Source: Oscillospiraceae bacterium
Lineage (GTDB): Bacteria; Bacillota; Clostridia; Christensenellales; Aristaeellaceae
DNA: 63,725 nt
Direction: 5' to 3'
Assembly (NCBI GenBank): GCA_031270865.1
Contig: JAISWI010000014.1
Coordinates: forward strand, 1-63,725
This document shows, one piece after another, positions 1 through 8,512 of the stretch; within the stretch, counting starts at the first letter, position 1; each line of letters starts with the position of its first letter. The notes under the pieces are model-generated. The model was not told where the DNA came from, ran no database searches, and saw only the letters and a program-made list of their open reading frames with translations. The position numbers were made by a program, and so were the translations under genes.

Positions 1-202
<202 letters not shown>

Positions 203-310
203 GGGACGCTGGGGCGCTGCCCCAGACCCCGCAAGGGGGTTTCACCCCCCTTGACCCCCTGACCAGCGTGACGCTGGACCCTCGTGGCCAGGGTAAGTTG
301 TTCCTCCATG
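203..310. repeat. Three-hairpin intergenic repeat, copy A
   Basis: Three consecutive inverted repeats are visible: CTGGGGCGCTGCCCCAG, then a pairing between CAAGGGGGT and ACCCCCCTTG, then CCAGCGTGACGCTGG. They are followed by a tail ending GTTGTTCCTCCATG. Nearly the same block recurs at 12741-12852, and its last third recurs at 4255-4311. It lies just past the glgP stop codon and could help end that transcript, although no U-tract follows. Confidence 0.75.
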
Positions 311-313
311 AGC

Positions 314-2674
314 CTACTTCAGCCGCCACACCCGCTCCGCGTAGTCCGCAACAGTCAAATCCGAACTGAACCGCCCAGCGTGGCACATATTAAGGAACCC
401 CATCCGCGTGAAATCCCTCGTCCCATACGCCTCGAACGCCGCGCGTCTCGCCTCATCGTACTCCCCTATATCCCCCAGCACATAGTAATGATCCGGCTGA
501 TGCCACGACGCGCCTTTCACCAACGAATCGCTTATCTCCTTAAACATACCCGTGCCGCCGTCATCCAGCGTCCCATCGGTCATCGCCTTAACCACCCTGT
601 CCAACCTCTTGTCGGACTCCAAGACCTGTTCCGGATCGTGGTCCAGCAGCTTATTCCTTATCTTCTCTACTGTCGCGCCGAAGATGAAGTTATTCTCTCG
701 CCCGGCGGCCTCCACTATCTCGACGTTCGCGCCGTCGTACGTCCCCAGCGTCACTGTCCCATTTAGCATGAACTTCATATTCCCCGTCCCTGACGCCTCC
801 GTGCCCGCCATGGATATCTGCTCGCTTACATCCGCCGCTGGAACGATCCTCTCCGCCCACGAAACATTATAATCCTGAACGAAGACCACGTTGAACAATC
901 CCCTTGCCGCCGGATCCAGCCTGATCAACCTCGCAATCTCATTGATCAGCTTTATAATCGCCTTCGCGCGGAAGTAACTTGGCGCGGCCTTCGCGCCGAA
1001 TATGAACGTCACGGGCCGTGTTCCCTTCGCCAGCCCGTCCTTCCAATCGTAATACATCATAAGTATATTAAGCGCGTTCATCAACTGCCGCTTATACTCA
1101 TGCAGCCGCTTAATCTGTACATCGAACACGCTAGCCGGGTCTACTGAAACCCCTTCCCGCCTTGATATCAACTCTGCCAGCCGCGCCTTATTGCGCTTCT
1201 TTATCGCGCCGAACTCATCCAGCACGCCCAGCTTATCCGAAAACTCCGTCATCCGTTCCAGCAGCATAGGTTCCTTGACCACGTCGCCCCGGACCAACCC
1301 GTTTATGAATTTTGTCAAATCCGGGTTGCACAGCCCCAGCCACCGCCTGAACGTAATCCCGTTCGTTATATTAACGAACCGTTCCGGCCAGACGTCGTAC
1401 CAATCCTTCAACGTCTTATCGCATAGTATCCCGGTATGTATCTTCGCCACGCCGTTGGTATGCGCGCTGGCGAAAACTGACAGGGGCGCCATCCTTACCG
1501 TCTCATTATGCTGCGCGGACATGCGCCTGACCTGCGCGGCTGGCAGGCTGTTCAGCGCCAGCGTCGCTACTAAATGCTTCTGTATCTGCTTTATTATCTT
1601 GAAAATCTCCGGCACCAGCCTTGAGAGCGTCTTGGCGTGCCACGTTTCCATGGCCTCCGGCATAATGGTATGGTTGGTATAATTAAATGTCCGTCGCGCT
1701 GTATTGAACGCGTCCTCGAACGAGAACGCGTATTCCGTAGTCAGGCGGCGGATCATCTCAGGTATCGCCAGCGCGGGATGCGTGTCGTTCAACTGTATCG
1801 CGAACAGATCGGGCAGCCTTCGCGGGTCGCAGCCTTCTTTGCGGCATCTGTCCAATATATCCGCGACCGTCGCCGCTGACAGGAAGTACTCCTGCCTCAT
1901 GCGCAATCCCCTGCCCTTGGGCGTGCTGTCGTCTGGGTAGAGCGTTCGCGAGATGTCTTCGGCGTCGTCCTTCTGCTGGACGCTGGCGGGGAATTTCGCC
2001 GTGCTGAACAGTTTATAGTTGAATGGCTCTACCGGTTCCGCCTGCCACAGCCTTAGCGTACAGACCGATTTACCTTCATAACCAATCACGGGCATGTCGT
2101 ACGGCACGGCCATCACTGACTGGTCGGTGAACTCGACCAGCTGGGCCTCGTCCTCGCGCCTTATCGACCATGGGTCGGACTCGGCATGCCAGTCGTCCGG
2201 CGACTCGCGCTGGAACCCGTTCTCGAACGTCTGGCGAAACAACCCGTACTTGTACCGGATGCCATACCCGGTGACAGGCAATCCCATCGCGGCCGCGCTG
2301 TCCAGGAAGCACGCGGCCAGCCTGCCCAGCCCGCCGCTGCCCAGCGCGGCGTCCTCAATGGATTCCTGCTCCGCCAGGTCCACGCCCACGTTGGCCAGCC
2401 AGGTCTTTGCGTCGTTGAGGATGCCCAGGCAATACAGGTTGTTGTATACCAACCGCCCCGTCAGGAACTCGGCGGAGACATAGCAAACCGACTTGCCGCC
2501 GGGGTTTTGTCGGCTGCGCTCCCATAGGTCCGCCGTCAACGCCAGTGCCGTCTTGCCTATCGCGCTGTGGACGGCGCGCGGCGGCGCGGACTGCGGCGCG
2601 GCGTATCCCGCCGCCTTCAGTTGGATCAGGAAGGAATCCATGAATGCCCGGCGCGTCACGGCTTCTGCGCCCAT
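314..2674 (-). CDS. glgP: Glycogen/maltodextrin phosphorylase (GT35)
   Basis: Phosphorolyses alpha-1,4-glucan chains to glucose-1-phosphate in the cytoplasm using pyridoxal phosphate. The protein is about 786 aa, normal for bacterial GlgP/MalP. Near the C-terminus the family PLP-lysine region is clear (EASGTGNMKFMLNGT, then GTYDGANVEI). The N-terminal half carries YVSAEFLTGR and the glycine-rich GLGGLGRLA-like stretch typical of the family. An ATG at 2689 lies inside the end of malQ; the ATG at 2674, four bases past the malQ stop, is the likelier start. It sits directly downstream of malQ in one operon, so MalQ rearranges maltodextrins that GlgP then shortens. Glycogen versus maltodextrin preference cannot be told from sequence. 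Confidence 0.95.
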   Translation of the reverse strand: MGAEAVTRRAFMDSFLIQLKAAGYAAPQSAPPRAVHSAIGKTALALTADLWERSRQNPGGKSVCYVSAEFLTGRLVYNNLYCLGILNDAKTWLANVGVDLAEQESIEDAALGSGGLGRLAACFLDSAAAMGLPVTGYGIRYKYGLFRQTFENGFQRESPDDWHAESDPWSIRREDEAQLVEFTDQSVMAVPYDMPVIGYEGKSVCTLRLWQAEPVEPFNYKLFSTAKFPASVQQKDDAEDISRTLYPDDSTPKGRGLRMRQEYFLSAATVADILDRCRKEGCDPRRLPDLFAIQLNDTHPALAIPEMIRRLTTEYAFSFEDAFNTARRTFNYTNHTIMPEAMETWHAKTLSRLVPEIFKIIKQIQKHLVATLALNSLPAAQVRRMSAQHNETVRMAPLSVFASAHTNGVAKIHTGILCDKTLKDWYDVWPERFVNITNGITFRRWLGLCNPDLTKFINGLVRGDVVKEPMLLERMTEFSDKLGVLDEFGAIKKRNKARLAELISRREGVSVDPASVFDVQIKRLHEYKRQLMNALNILMMYYDWKDGLAKGTRPVTFIFGAKAAPSYFRAKAIIKLINEIARLIRLDPAARGLFNVVFVQDYNVSWAERIVPAADVSEQISMAGTEASGTGNMKFMLNGTVTLGTYDGANVEIVEAAGRENNFIFGATVEKIRNKLLDHDPEQVLESDKRLDRVVKAMTDGTLDDGGTGMFKEISDSLVKGASWHQPDHYYVLGDIGEYDEARRAAFEAYGTRDFTRMGFLNMCHAGRFSSDLTVADYAERVWRLK

Positions 2675-2678
2675 ACTA

Positions 2679-4169
2679 TCACCGCCCATATAATTTCGTT
2701 ACCGCGCGTATCTTCACGGCCAGTTCATCCGTCAGCTGGCCGCCGCGCATCCGCCAGCCCCAGTTGCCTTCGGCCACGCCGGGGACGTTGATCCTGCTGT
2801 CGCTGCCCAGCTCAAGAAAGTCCTGCGCCGGCGCGATGGCTGTGTTCGCCACGCTGGACCACGCCGCGCGGATCATCGCCCAGGATGGCGAGGCCAGCCT
2901 CCCCATATTGTTATATTGCCTGAAGTACCTCCGCTCTTTCGCCGATATGCCGGCGTACCACCCGGCGGACGTGTCGTTGTCATGCGTCCCGGTGTATACG
3001 ACGCAGTTGCGGTCGTGCTTGTGCGGCAGGTAGTCGCTGTCCGCGCCTGGGTCGAACGCGAATTGCAGCACCTTCATGCCAGGATAGCCCGCGCGTTTCA
3101 GGAGCTTGCGCACGCCCGCCGTTATGTCGCCCAGGTCTTCGGCGATTAGCTCGGGAGCGCCCAGCGCCTTGTTGAGCTGCTCGAAGAACGGATAGCCGGG
3201 ACCTTGGCGCCATTGGCCGTTCCGCGCCGTGGCGTCCCCGGCGGGAATCGCGTAGTACGCCTCGAAACCCCGGAAGTGGTCGACACGCGTCACGTCGAAC
3301 ATCTCCGACGCCGCGCCTAGTCGACGCGTCCACCAGTCGTAGCCGTCCGACTCCATTGCGTCCCAGCGGTAGAGCGGGTTCTCCCAGAGTTGACCGTCCG
3401 CGTTGAAGAAGTCGGGCGGGCAGCCCGAGACCTCCGTCGGCATGAGATCGCCGTCCAGCTGGAATTGGAGGGGAGCGGCCCACACGTCGGCGCTCTCCAT
3501 CGCGGCATAGATGGGGATGTCGCCAATGATCGCTATGCCGCGCTCGTTAGCGTAGGCCTTGACCGCGCTCCACTGCCCGAAGAATAACCACTGGACGAAG
3601 GAATGGTAGTCGGTTTCGGAACGGAAGCGCTCACGCGCGGTTGAGAGCGCGGAAGGGTCACGGCGTTTCAGCTTTTCAGGCCACGACTGCCATTGGCGCG
3701 TGTCGGCGGCAAGGATCGATTCGTATAAGGCGTAGTCGGCTAACCACGCGCGGCTGTTCGCGAAACGCTCGACGCTGGATGAAGCGTCTTTGTCTAAGCG
3801 TGAGAACGCGCGGCGGAGTACGGAATCGGCCTGGCGGGTTAATAAGGCATAGTCGATCCGGTCAGGCAAGGACGCGGGCGGGGGCTTGATCGGGAGGATG
3901 TCAGCGCCAAACCGCTGCGCTATCAGCTCCCAGTCAATGAACAAGGGGTTACCCGCGAAAGAGGACGGCGATGAGTAAGGCGAGAAGCCCTTACCCACCG
4001 GTCCAAGCGGAAGGACCTGCCAGTAGGTTAGCCCCGCCGCGCTGATAAAATCTATGAATTCATACGCGGATCGGCCTAATGTGCCGATCCCGTAAGCGCC
4101 AGGTAAGCTGAAGACGGGCGCAAGTATTCCGGCTCGCCGCCCCGCGGTCCATTTGGTCTGTTTGCTCAT
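2679..4169 (-). CDS. malQ: 4-alpha-glucanotransferase (amylomaltase, GH77)
   Basis: Transfers alpha-1,4-glucan segments between maltodextrins, releasing glucose and making longer chains for the phosphorylase. The protein is about 496 aa, normal for GH77. The N-terminus has the family pattern LPGAYGIGTLG, followed by YWQVLPLGP and SPYSSPSSFAGNPL. DVTRVDHFRGFEAYY contains the catalytic aspartate region, and LIAEDLGDIT contains the general acid. A TTG two codons upstream (4175) is possible, but the ATG at 4169 follows a GGCGGCGG purine stretch. It is the first gene of a malQ-glgP operon, driven by a good promoter at 4202-4230. Confidence 0.95.
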   Translation of the reverse strand: MSKQTKWTAGRRAGILAPVFSLPGAYGIGTLGRSAYEFIDFISAAGLTYWQVLPLGPVGKGFSPYSSPSSFAGNPLFIDWELIAQRFGADILPIKPPPASLPDRIDYALLTRQADSVLRRAFSRLDKDASSSVERFANSRAWLADYALYESILAADTRQWQSWPEKLKRRDPSALSTARERFRSETDYHSFVQWLFFGQWSAVKAYANERGIAIIGDIPIYAAMESADVWAAPLQFQLDGDLMPTEVSGCPPDFFNADGQLWENPLYRWDAMESDGYDWWTRRLGAASEMFDVTRVDHFRGFEAYYAIPAGDATARNGQWRQGPGYPFFEQLNKALGAPELIAEDLGDITAGVRKLLKRAGYPGMKVLQFAFDPGADSDYLPHKHDRNCVVYTGTHDNDTSAGWYAGISAKERRYFRQYNNMGRLASPSWAMIRAAWSSVANTAIAPAQDFLELGSDSRINVPGVAEGNWGWRMRGGQLTDELAVKIRAVTKLYGR

Positions 4170-4201
4170 CGCCAACCGCCGCCTTTACTGGAATTCGTCT
4201 A

Positions 4202-4230
4202 ATTATACCACAACTGGCATATTAAGGCAA
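4202..4230 (-). promoter_or_regulatory. Promoter of malQ-glgP
   Basis: On the minus strand TTGCCT and TATAAT are separated by 17 bp, a good housekeeping-sigma promoter. Transcription would start near 4195, about 25 nt upstream of the malQ ATG. Confidence 0.75.
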
Positions 4231-4254
4231 CGCGGCGTTTGCCATTTACACCGC

Positions 4255-4311
4255 CACGAGGGTCCAGCGTGACGCTGGACCCATGTGTCCAGGGTAAGTT
4301 GTTCCTCCATG
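4255..4311. repeat. Three-hairpin repeat, partial copy B
   Basis: Only the third hairpin (CCAGCGTGACGCTGG) and the tail AGGGTAAGTTGTTCCTCCATG of the repeat at 203-310 are present. It lies between the divergent malQ and mrfA promoters. Confidence 0.7.
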
Positions 4312-4314
4312 CGC

Positions 4315-4343
4315 TCGACGCGCTTAGCTGTATCGTGTATAAT
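4315..4343 (+). promoter_or_regulatory. Candidate promoter of mrfA, possibly leaderless
   Basis: TCGACG and a perfect TATAAT are separated by 17 bp. The -10 ends only 7 nt before the preferred mrfA ATG at 4351, and no Shine-Dalgarno sequence is seen, so transcription could begin at or next to the start codon. Confidence 0.5.
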
Positions 4344-4350
4344 ACCGCGT

Positions 4351-6645
4351 ATGCAAGCGACAGTGAAACCCTCCGGCATCGCCGCGTGGCTGGCCGCCCG
4401 ACGCGCTGACAGCGCGTTCATGCGCAACGTCGCCCTCTGGCGCGTCATACCCGCCAGACCCGCGCAAACCGCCCCATTCCCGGATTGGCTGCACCCGGAC
4501 ATCCCCGCCGCGCTTCACCAGCGCGGCGTCGCCTCCCCATACACCCACCAACGCGCGGCCCTCGACGCGCTGCGCCTTGGCAACCACATCGTCATCGTCA
4601 CCCCCACCGCTTCTGGCAAAACCCTCTGTTACAACCTCCCTACCCTCGACGCCATCCTCCGCAACCCTGACGCCCGCGCCCTCTACCTCTTCCCTACGAA
4701 AGCCCTCGGCTCCGACCAGGTCGCGTCCCTCTACGAACTAGTCCAAACCCTTGGCGCCGACGTCAAAACCTTCACTTACGACGGCGACACCCCCGCCTCA
4801 GCCCGCCGCGCAATCCGCGAAGCTGGCCATGTCGTCGTCACCAACCCTGACATGCTCCATTCCAACATCCTTCCCAACCACGTAAAATGGGTCAAACTCT
4901 TCGAAAACCTCCGCTACGTCGTCATCGACGAACTCCACGCCTACCGCGGCGTATTCGGATCCAACATGGCCAACGTCATCCGCCGCCTTAAACGCCTCTG
5001 CGCGTTCTATGGCTCCCACCCTCAATTCATCTGCTGCTCCGCCACTATCGCCAACCCCCGCGAACTCGCCCAAACCCTCCTGGAGGAACCGTTCACCCTC
5101 ATCTCCGATAATGGCGCTCCCCACGGCGAACGCCACGTCATCTTCTACAATCCCCCGGTCGTCAACCGCCAGCTGGGGATACGCAAAGGCGCGGTCAACG
5201 AAACGCGCGAGATCGCGAAATCCCTGCTCCATTCCAACGTTAGCTCCATAGTGTTCGCGAAATCCCGCCTCCAGGTCGAAGTTCTCACCCATACCCTCAA
5301 GCAGCAGGCGCGCGACCCCTTGGGCAACAGCGGCCAGGTGCGCGGCTATCGCGGCGGATACCTCCCTTCCGAGCGCCGCGACATCGAGCGGGGCCTCCGC
5401 GCCGGAACCGTTAAAACCGTCGTCTCTACCAACGCGCTTGAGCTTGGAATCGACATCGGTTCCATTGAGTCCTGCGTCCTGTGCGGATACCCCGGCACAA
5501 TCGCCAGCACTTGGCAGCAAGCTGGCCGCGCTGGTCGACGCTCCGGCTCCTCGGTCACGGTGATGGTCGCCACATCCAGCCCGCTTGACCAATACCTCAT
5601 GGCGCACCCGGAATATTTCTTCGACTCCTCCCCCGAAAACGCGCTTGCCCAGCCCGACAACTTCCATGTCCTCATAAACCATTTCAAGTGCGCGGCTTAC
5701 GAGCTCCCGTTCAAGGCTGACGAGCGTTACGGAGACCTTGACGACACATCCGACCTGCTGGACACCCTTACCGGCAACGGATTCCTCCGCCGCGTGAACG
5801 ACCGTTTCCACTGGATGAGCGAGGAGCTTCCCTCCGCCGAGGTTCACCTTCGCGTCGCCGGCGAGGAAAATTTTGTAATAATTGACAAAACAAAGCCCGA
5901 CCCGCGCGTAATCGGCGAGATGGACCGCTTCACTGTGCCCATGCTGCTTCATGAGCACGCCATCTACCTGCACGAAGGCCGGCAGTATCAGGTCGAGAAG
6001 CTGGACTTCCCCAACAAAAAAGCGTTTGTCCGCCAAGTTGACGTTGACTATTACACTGACGCTGACATGGCGACCCAGCTCCGCGTTATCGACGAGTTCG
6101 AGCATGACGCCTCGCCGCTGCCGCGTTCCTTCGGCGAGGTTGTCGTCTCCTCCATGGTCACTATCTTCAAAAAAATGAAGCTGGACACCCATGAAAACCT
6201 GGGCCACGGCTTCGTTGACCTGCCCGAGACCCAGATGCAGACGACCGCTTGCTGGATCACGCTTCCCGAAGAACGCTGCGCGATGTTATCGAAGGATCGT
6301 TTACAAAATGGGATGCTGGGCGTCGCGCACCTTCTGGGCTCGCTCGCTCCCCTTTACCTGATGTGCGCCCGTTCCGACATCGCGGTGCACTACCACTCGC
6401 GCGACCCGTTCACCCAACTGCCGACCATCTACCTATACGACGCGATCCCCGGCGGCGTCGGCCTGAGCGACAAGGTATACCTCCTGCTGGGCGCGCTGCT
6501 GGCGCATGCCCGCGACGTGATAATGGCCTGCCCGTGCGACAGCGGCTGCCCGTCGTGTGTCGGTCCCGCGCCTGGGGACCAGGACGCGAAGTCCGCCGCG
6601 CTGGACGTGCTGGCCGCGTGGGGCGGCGCTGTCGCCCGAGGTTAG
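4351..6645 (+). CDS. mrfA: MrfA-type DEAD/DExH DNA helicase (DUF1998)
   Basis: A superfamily 2 helicase of the YprA/MrfA/Hrq1 group. In Bacillus subtilis, MrfA with MrfB acts in repair of mitomycin C damage independently of UvrABC. The protein is 764 aa. Visible motifs are Walker A TPTASGKT (about residues 84-91), LFPTKAL, DELHAY as the DExH box, CSATIANP, STNALELGIDIG and QQAGRAGRRSG as motif VI. The C-terminal DUF1998 region ends with four clustered cysteines (CPCDSGCPSCVG), the metal-binding site of MrfA. The upstream ATG at 4285 lies inside the intergenic repeat, so ATG 4351 is preferred. mrfB begins 6 nt after its stop, matching the Bacillus gene pair. Confidence 0.93.
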   Translation: MQATVKPSGIAAWLAARRADSAFMRNVALWRVIPARPAQTAPFPDWLHPDIPAALHQRGVASPYTHQRAALDALRLGNHIVIVTPTASGKTLCYNLPTLDAILRNPDARALYLFPTKALGSDQVASLYELVQTLGADVKTFTYDGDTPASARRAIREAGHVVVTNPDMLHSNILPNHVKWVKLFENLRYVVIDELHAYRGVFGSNMANVIRRLKRLCAFYGSHPQFICCSATIANPRELAQTLLEEPFTLISDNGAPHGERHVIFYNPPVVNRQLGIRKGAVNETREIAKSLLHSNVSSIVFAKSRLQVEVLTHTLKQQARDPLGNSGQVRGYRGGYLPSERRDIERGLRAGTVKTVVSTNALELGIDIGSIESCVLCGYPGTIASTWQQAGRAGRRSGSSVTVMVATSSPLDQYLMAHPEYFFDSSPENALAQPDNFHVLINHFKCAAYELPFKADERYGDLDDTSDLLDTLTGNGFLRRVNDRFHWMSEELPSAEVHLRVAGEENFVIIDKTKPDPRVIGEMDRFTVPMLLHEHAIYLHEGRQYQVEKLDFPNKKAFVRQVDVDYYTDADMATQLRVIDEFEHDASPLPRSFGEVVVSSMVTIFKKMKLDTHENLGHGFVDLPETQMQTTACWITLPEERCAMLSKDRLQNGMLGVAHLLGSLAPLYLMCARSDIAVHYHSRDPFTQLPTIYLYDAIPGGVGLSDKVYLLLGALLAHARDVIMACPCDSGCPSCVGPAPGDQDAKSAALDVLAAWGGAVARG

Positions 6646-6651
6646 TTATTT

Positions 6652-7761
6652 ATGATACGCAACCTAAAAGGCAAGCTGCAAGCCCTGGCGCAGCCGCCGC
6701 TGGCCGAGCCCGCGCCCGTGGTCGAGGAGGCGTGCTTCGTCCGTGACAGCGCCGAGCCGCTGTCGTCTTACCCAGGCCTGCTTGACGTGACGGCGGAGAG
6801 CGTTCGCGTCATGACATTAGGCGATTCGCGCCCCTTCGACATTGACCGGACGCTGTTCCTTGATACCGAGACCACCGGGCTGGCGGGTTCGGGCACGGTG
6901 GCTTTCCTGATCAGCGTCGGGTTCATCGAAGGCGGGAAGTTCGTGACGCGGTTACTCCTCATGCGCGATTACTCGCAGGAGTATAACCAACTCTCCCTTC
7001 TCGCCGACCTGATGGACGGCATGGACTGGATCGTCACATTCAACGGTAAGTCGTTCGACGTGCCGTTGCTGCGCGGGCGGTTCATCATGCAGGGGCTGCG
7101 GCGCCGATGGCGTGAGCTTAACCATATCGACCTGCTGCACGCCTCGCGTCGGGTCTGGAAGCCGCGCCTGGTCAGCTGTACGCTCCAGCGGCTGGAATCC
7201 GAACTGCTGGGCGTCACGCGCGTGGACGACCTGCCCGGCGCGGACGTGCCCGCGCGGTTCTTCGAGTATCTCAAAACCGGACGCTTCGGGCTACTGGAGG
7301 ATGTGATGCGCCACAACACGCAGGACGCGCGTACGCTGGCGCGGCTGCTGGCCAAGCTGTCGCGGACATACGGCCAGGCCGAGGAGCAGACGGACATGCT
7401 GGACGTGCTCGCGCTGGGTCGGTCACTGTACCGGGCCGGGGAGATCGAGCGGGCGCGGCGGTGTTTCTCCGTGGCGTCGGTCGGGGCGACGGCGGGCATG
7501 GCGCGGGTCGCGTTGGCGGAATCGTACAGGCGCGGCGGATCGTGGGAACAGGCGCGGGGCGTGTACGAGCGCATGGCCGAATACGGCGAGGGCGGCGCGT
7601 TCCCATACGTCGCGCTGGCAGTGCTGGCGGAGCGCCGCGAGCGCAATCCGGGTAAGGCGCTTCTTCTCACGCGCGAGGCGATGCGCCGCGCCAGGGACGA
7701 CGAGCTGCCCGGCCTGGAGAAACGGCGCGAAAGATTACAGCGCAAACTTGATATGAGGTGA
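6652..7761 (+). CDS. mrfB: MrfB-type DEDDh exonuclease (YprB, RNase H-like)
   Basis: Predicted 3'-5' exonuclease partner of MrfA. The protein is 369 aa. The RNase H-fold exonuclease motifs are all present: DTETTGL (D71, E73), FNGKSFDVPLL (D136) and HNTQDARTL (H221, D225), a DEDDh set. The last 120 residues are alpha-helical with TPR-like repeats, as in Bacillus MrfB. It is 6 nt downstream of mrfA and almost touches the TPR gene that follows, so the three genes are probably one transcript. Assignment rests on the complete catalytic set and the mrfA linkage. Confidence 0.92.
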   Translation: MIRNLKGKLQALAQPPLAEPAPVVEEACFVRDSAEPLSSYPGLLDVTAESVRVMTLGDSRPFDIDRTLFLDTETTGLAGSGTVAFLISVGFIEGGKFVTRLLLMRDYSQEYNQLSLLADLMDGMDWIVTFNGKSFDVPLLRGRFIMQGLRRRWRELNHIDLLHASRRVWKPRLVSCTLQRLESELLGVTRVDDLPGADVPARFFEYLKTGRFGLLEDVMRHNTQDARTLARLLAKLSRTYGQAEEQTDMLDVLALGRSLYRAGEIERARRCFSVASVGATAGMARVALAESYRRGGSWEQARGVYERMAEYGEGGAFPYVALAVLAERRERNPGKALLLTREAMRRARDDELPGLEKRRERLQRKLDMR

Positions 7762-7765
7762 TATG

Positions 7766-8470
7766 ATGGGACTATTTACTAATTTCGGCGGCAACGCGGC
7801 GGGACAGAAGGCATTGCTGGCGCACCAGCGCGGCAACTATGAACAGGCGGCGGGGTTGTACGAGGAGGCGTTCAGGAAGGGATGCGCCCGCGCTGCGGTG
7901 CGTATCGGCTACGGCGCGCTGTTGTTGAGGCTGGGCCGCGCGGAAGAATCCATCGAGCAGCTGCGCCTGGCTGAGAAGGCCTCCGACGTCAGCAAGGAGC
8001 AGAAGAACCAGATCATCACGCATTACGCGGTCGCGCAGTACAAATTGGGCAACCTGCCGCGCGCGTTGGAGCTTCTTCGCGAATTGTTCAGCAAGCGCAA
8101 GACCGGCCTGCTGTACGGCGCGCTGGGCTGCATGCTGATCGAGACGGGCGACTATGAGGCCGCGCTGTCATTCAACAAGGAGGCCGTCGAGTACGATGAG
8201 GATGACCCCGTCTGCCTGGACAACCTCGCGCAGACTTACTACCGTTTAGGCGACGACAAACAGTCGGCGGAACCGCTGTTCAGGCGGGCGCTTGAGGCCA
8301 AGCCGGAATCCATCGACACGCTGTACTTCCTCGCGCAATACGACATGGATCGCGGCGACGCCGACTCCGCCCGCGCCAAGCTTGAGAAGGCGCGGGCGGG
8401 ACGATTCTCGCCGCTCAACCACGCCACGCCCGAATTGGTGGAACAGGCGCTGCGCTCGCTTCAGGCGTGA
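7766..8470 (+). CDS. Tetratricopeptide-repeat protein
   Basis: A 234-aa soluble protein made mostly of TPR helices. Repeat signatures include GNYEQAAGLYEEAFRKG, GNLPRALELLRELF, GDYEAALSFNKEAVEYDED and SAEPLFRRALEAKPES. No signal peptide or catalytic motif is visible, and the specific role is unknown. The AGGTG Shine-Dalgarno at 7756-7760 is 5 nt from ATG 7766 and only 2 nt from ATG 7763, so 7766 is preferred. The mrfB stop lies within this ribosome-binding site, so translation is likely coupled. Position suggests an accessory scaffold for MrfAB or a passenger gene. Confidence 0.8.
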   Translation: MGLFTNFGGNAAGQKALLAHQRGNYEQAAGLYEEAFRKGCARAAVRIGYGALLLRLGRAEESIEQLRLAEKASDVSKEQKNQIITHYAVAQYKLGNLPRALELLRELFSKRKTGLLYGALGCMLIETGDYEAALSFNKEAVEYDEDDPVCLDNLAQTYYRLGDDKQSAEPLFRRALEAKPESIDTLYFLAQYDMDRGDADSARAKLEKARAGRFSPLNHATPELVEQALRSLQA

Positions 8471-8487
8471 CTAAAGGCGTGACTAGA

Positions 8488-8512
8488 GGCGTGATTTGAT
8501 AAAGCTCACGCC
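8488..8512. terminator. Hairpin between convergent TPR and fkp genes
   Basis: GGCGTGA pairs with TCACGCC around a loop of about 11 nt. No U-tract follows, so termination is only suggested. The left arm belongs to a short direct repeat (three GGCGTGA copies from 8464) that begins at the TPR stop codon. Confidence 0.35.

Noticed and set aside
203-310. Small gene starting MEEQLTL on the minus strand of the intergenic repeat
   Set aside because: It is created by the repeat itself; the same start occurs in the partial copy, followed by a different frame, and no ribosome-binding site precedes it.
4798-6207. Long antisense open frame (469 codons) over mrfA
   Set aside because: It is the complement of a clear helicase gene, lacks a ribosome-binding site and shows no family signature. 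GC-rich coding DNA often leaves antisense frames open.
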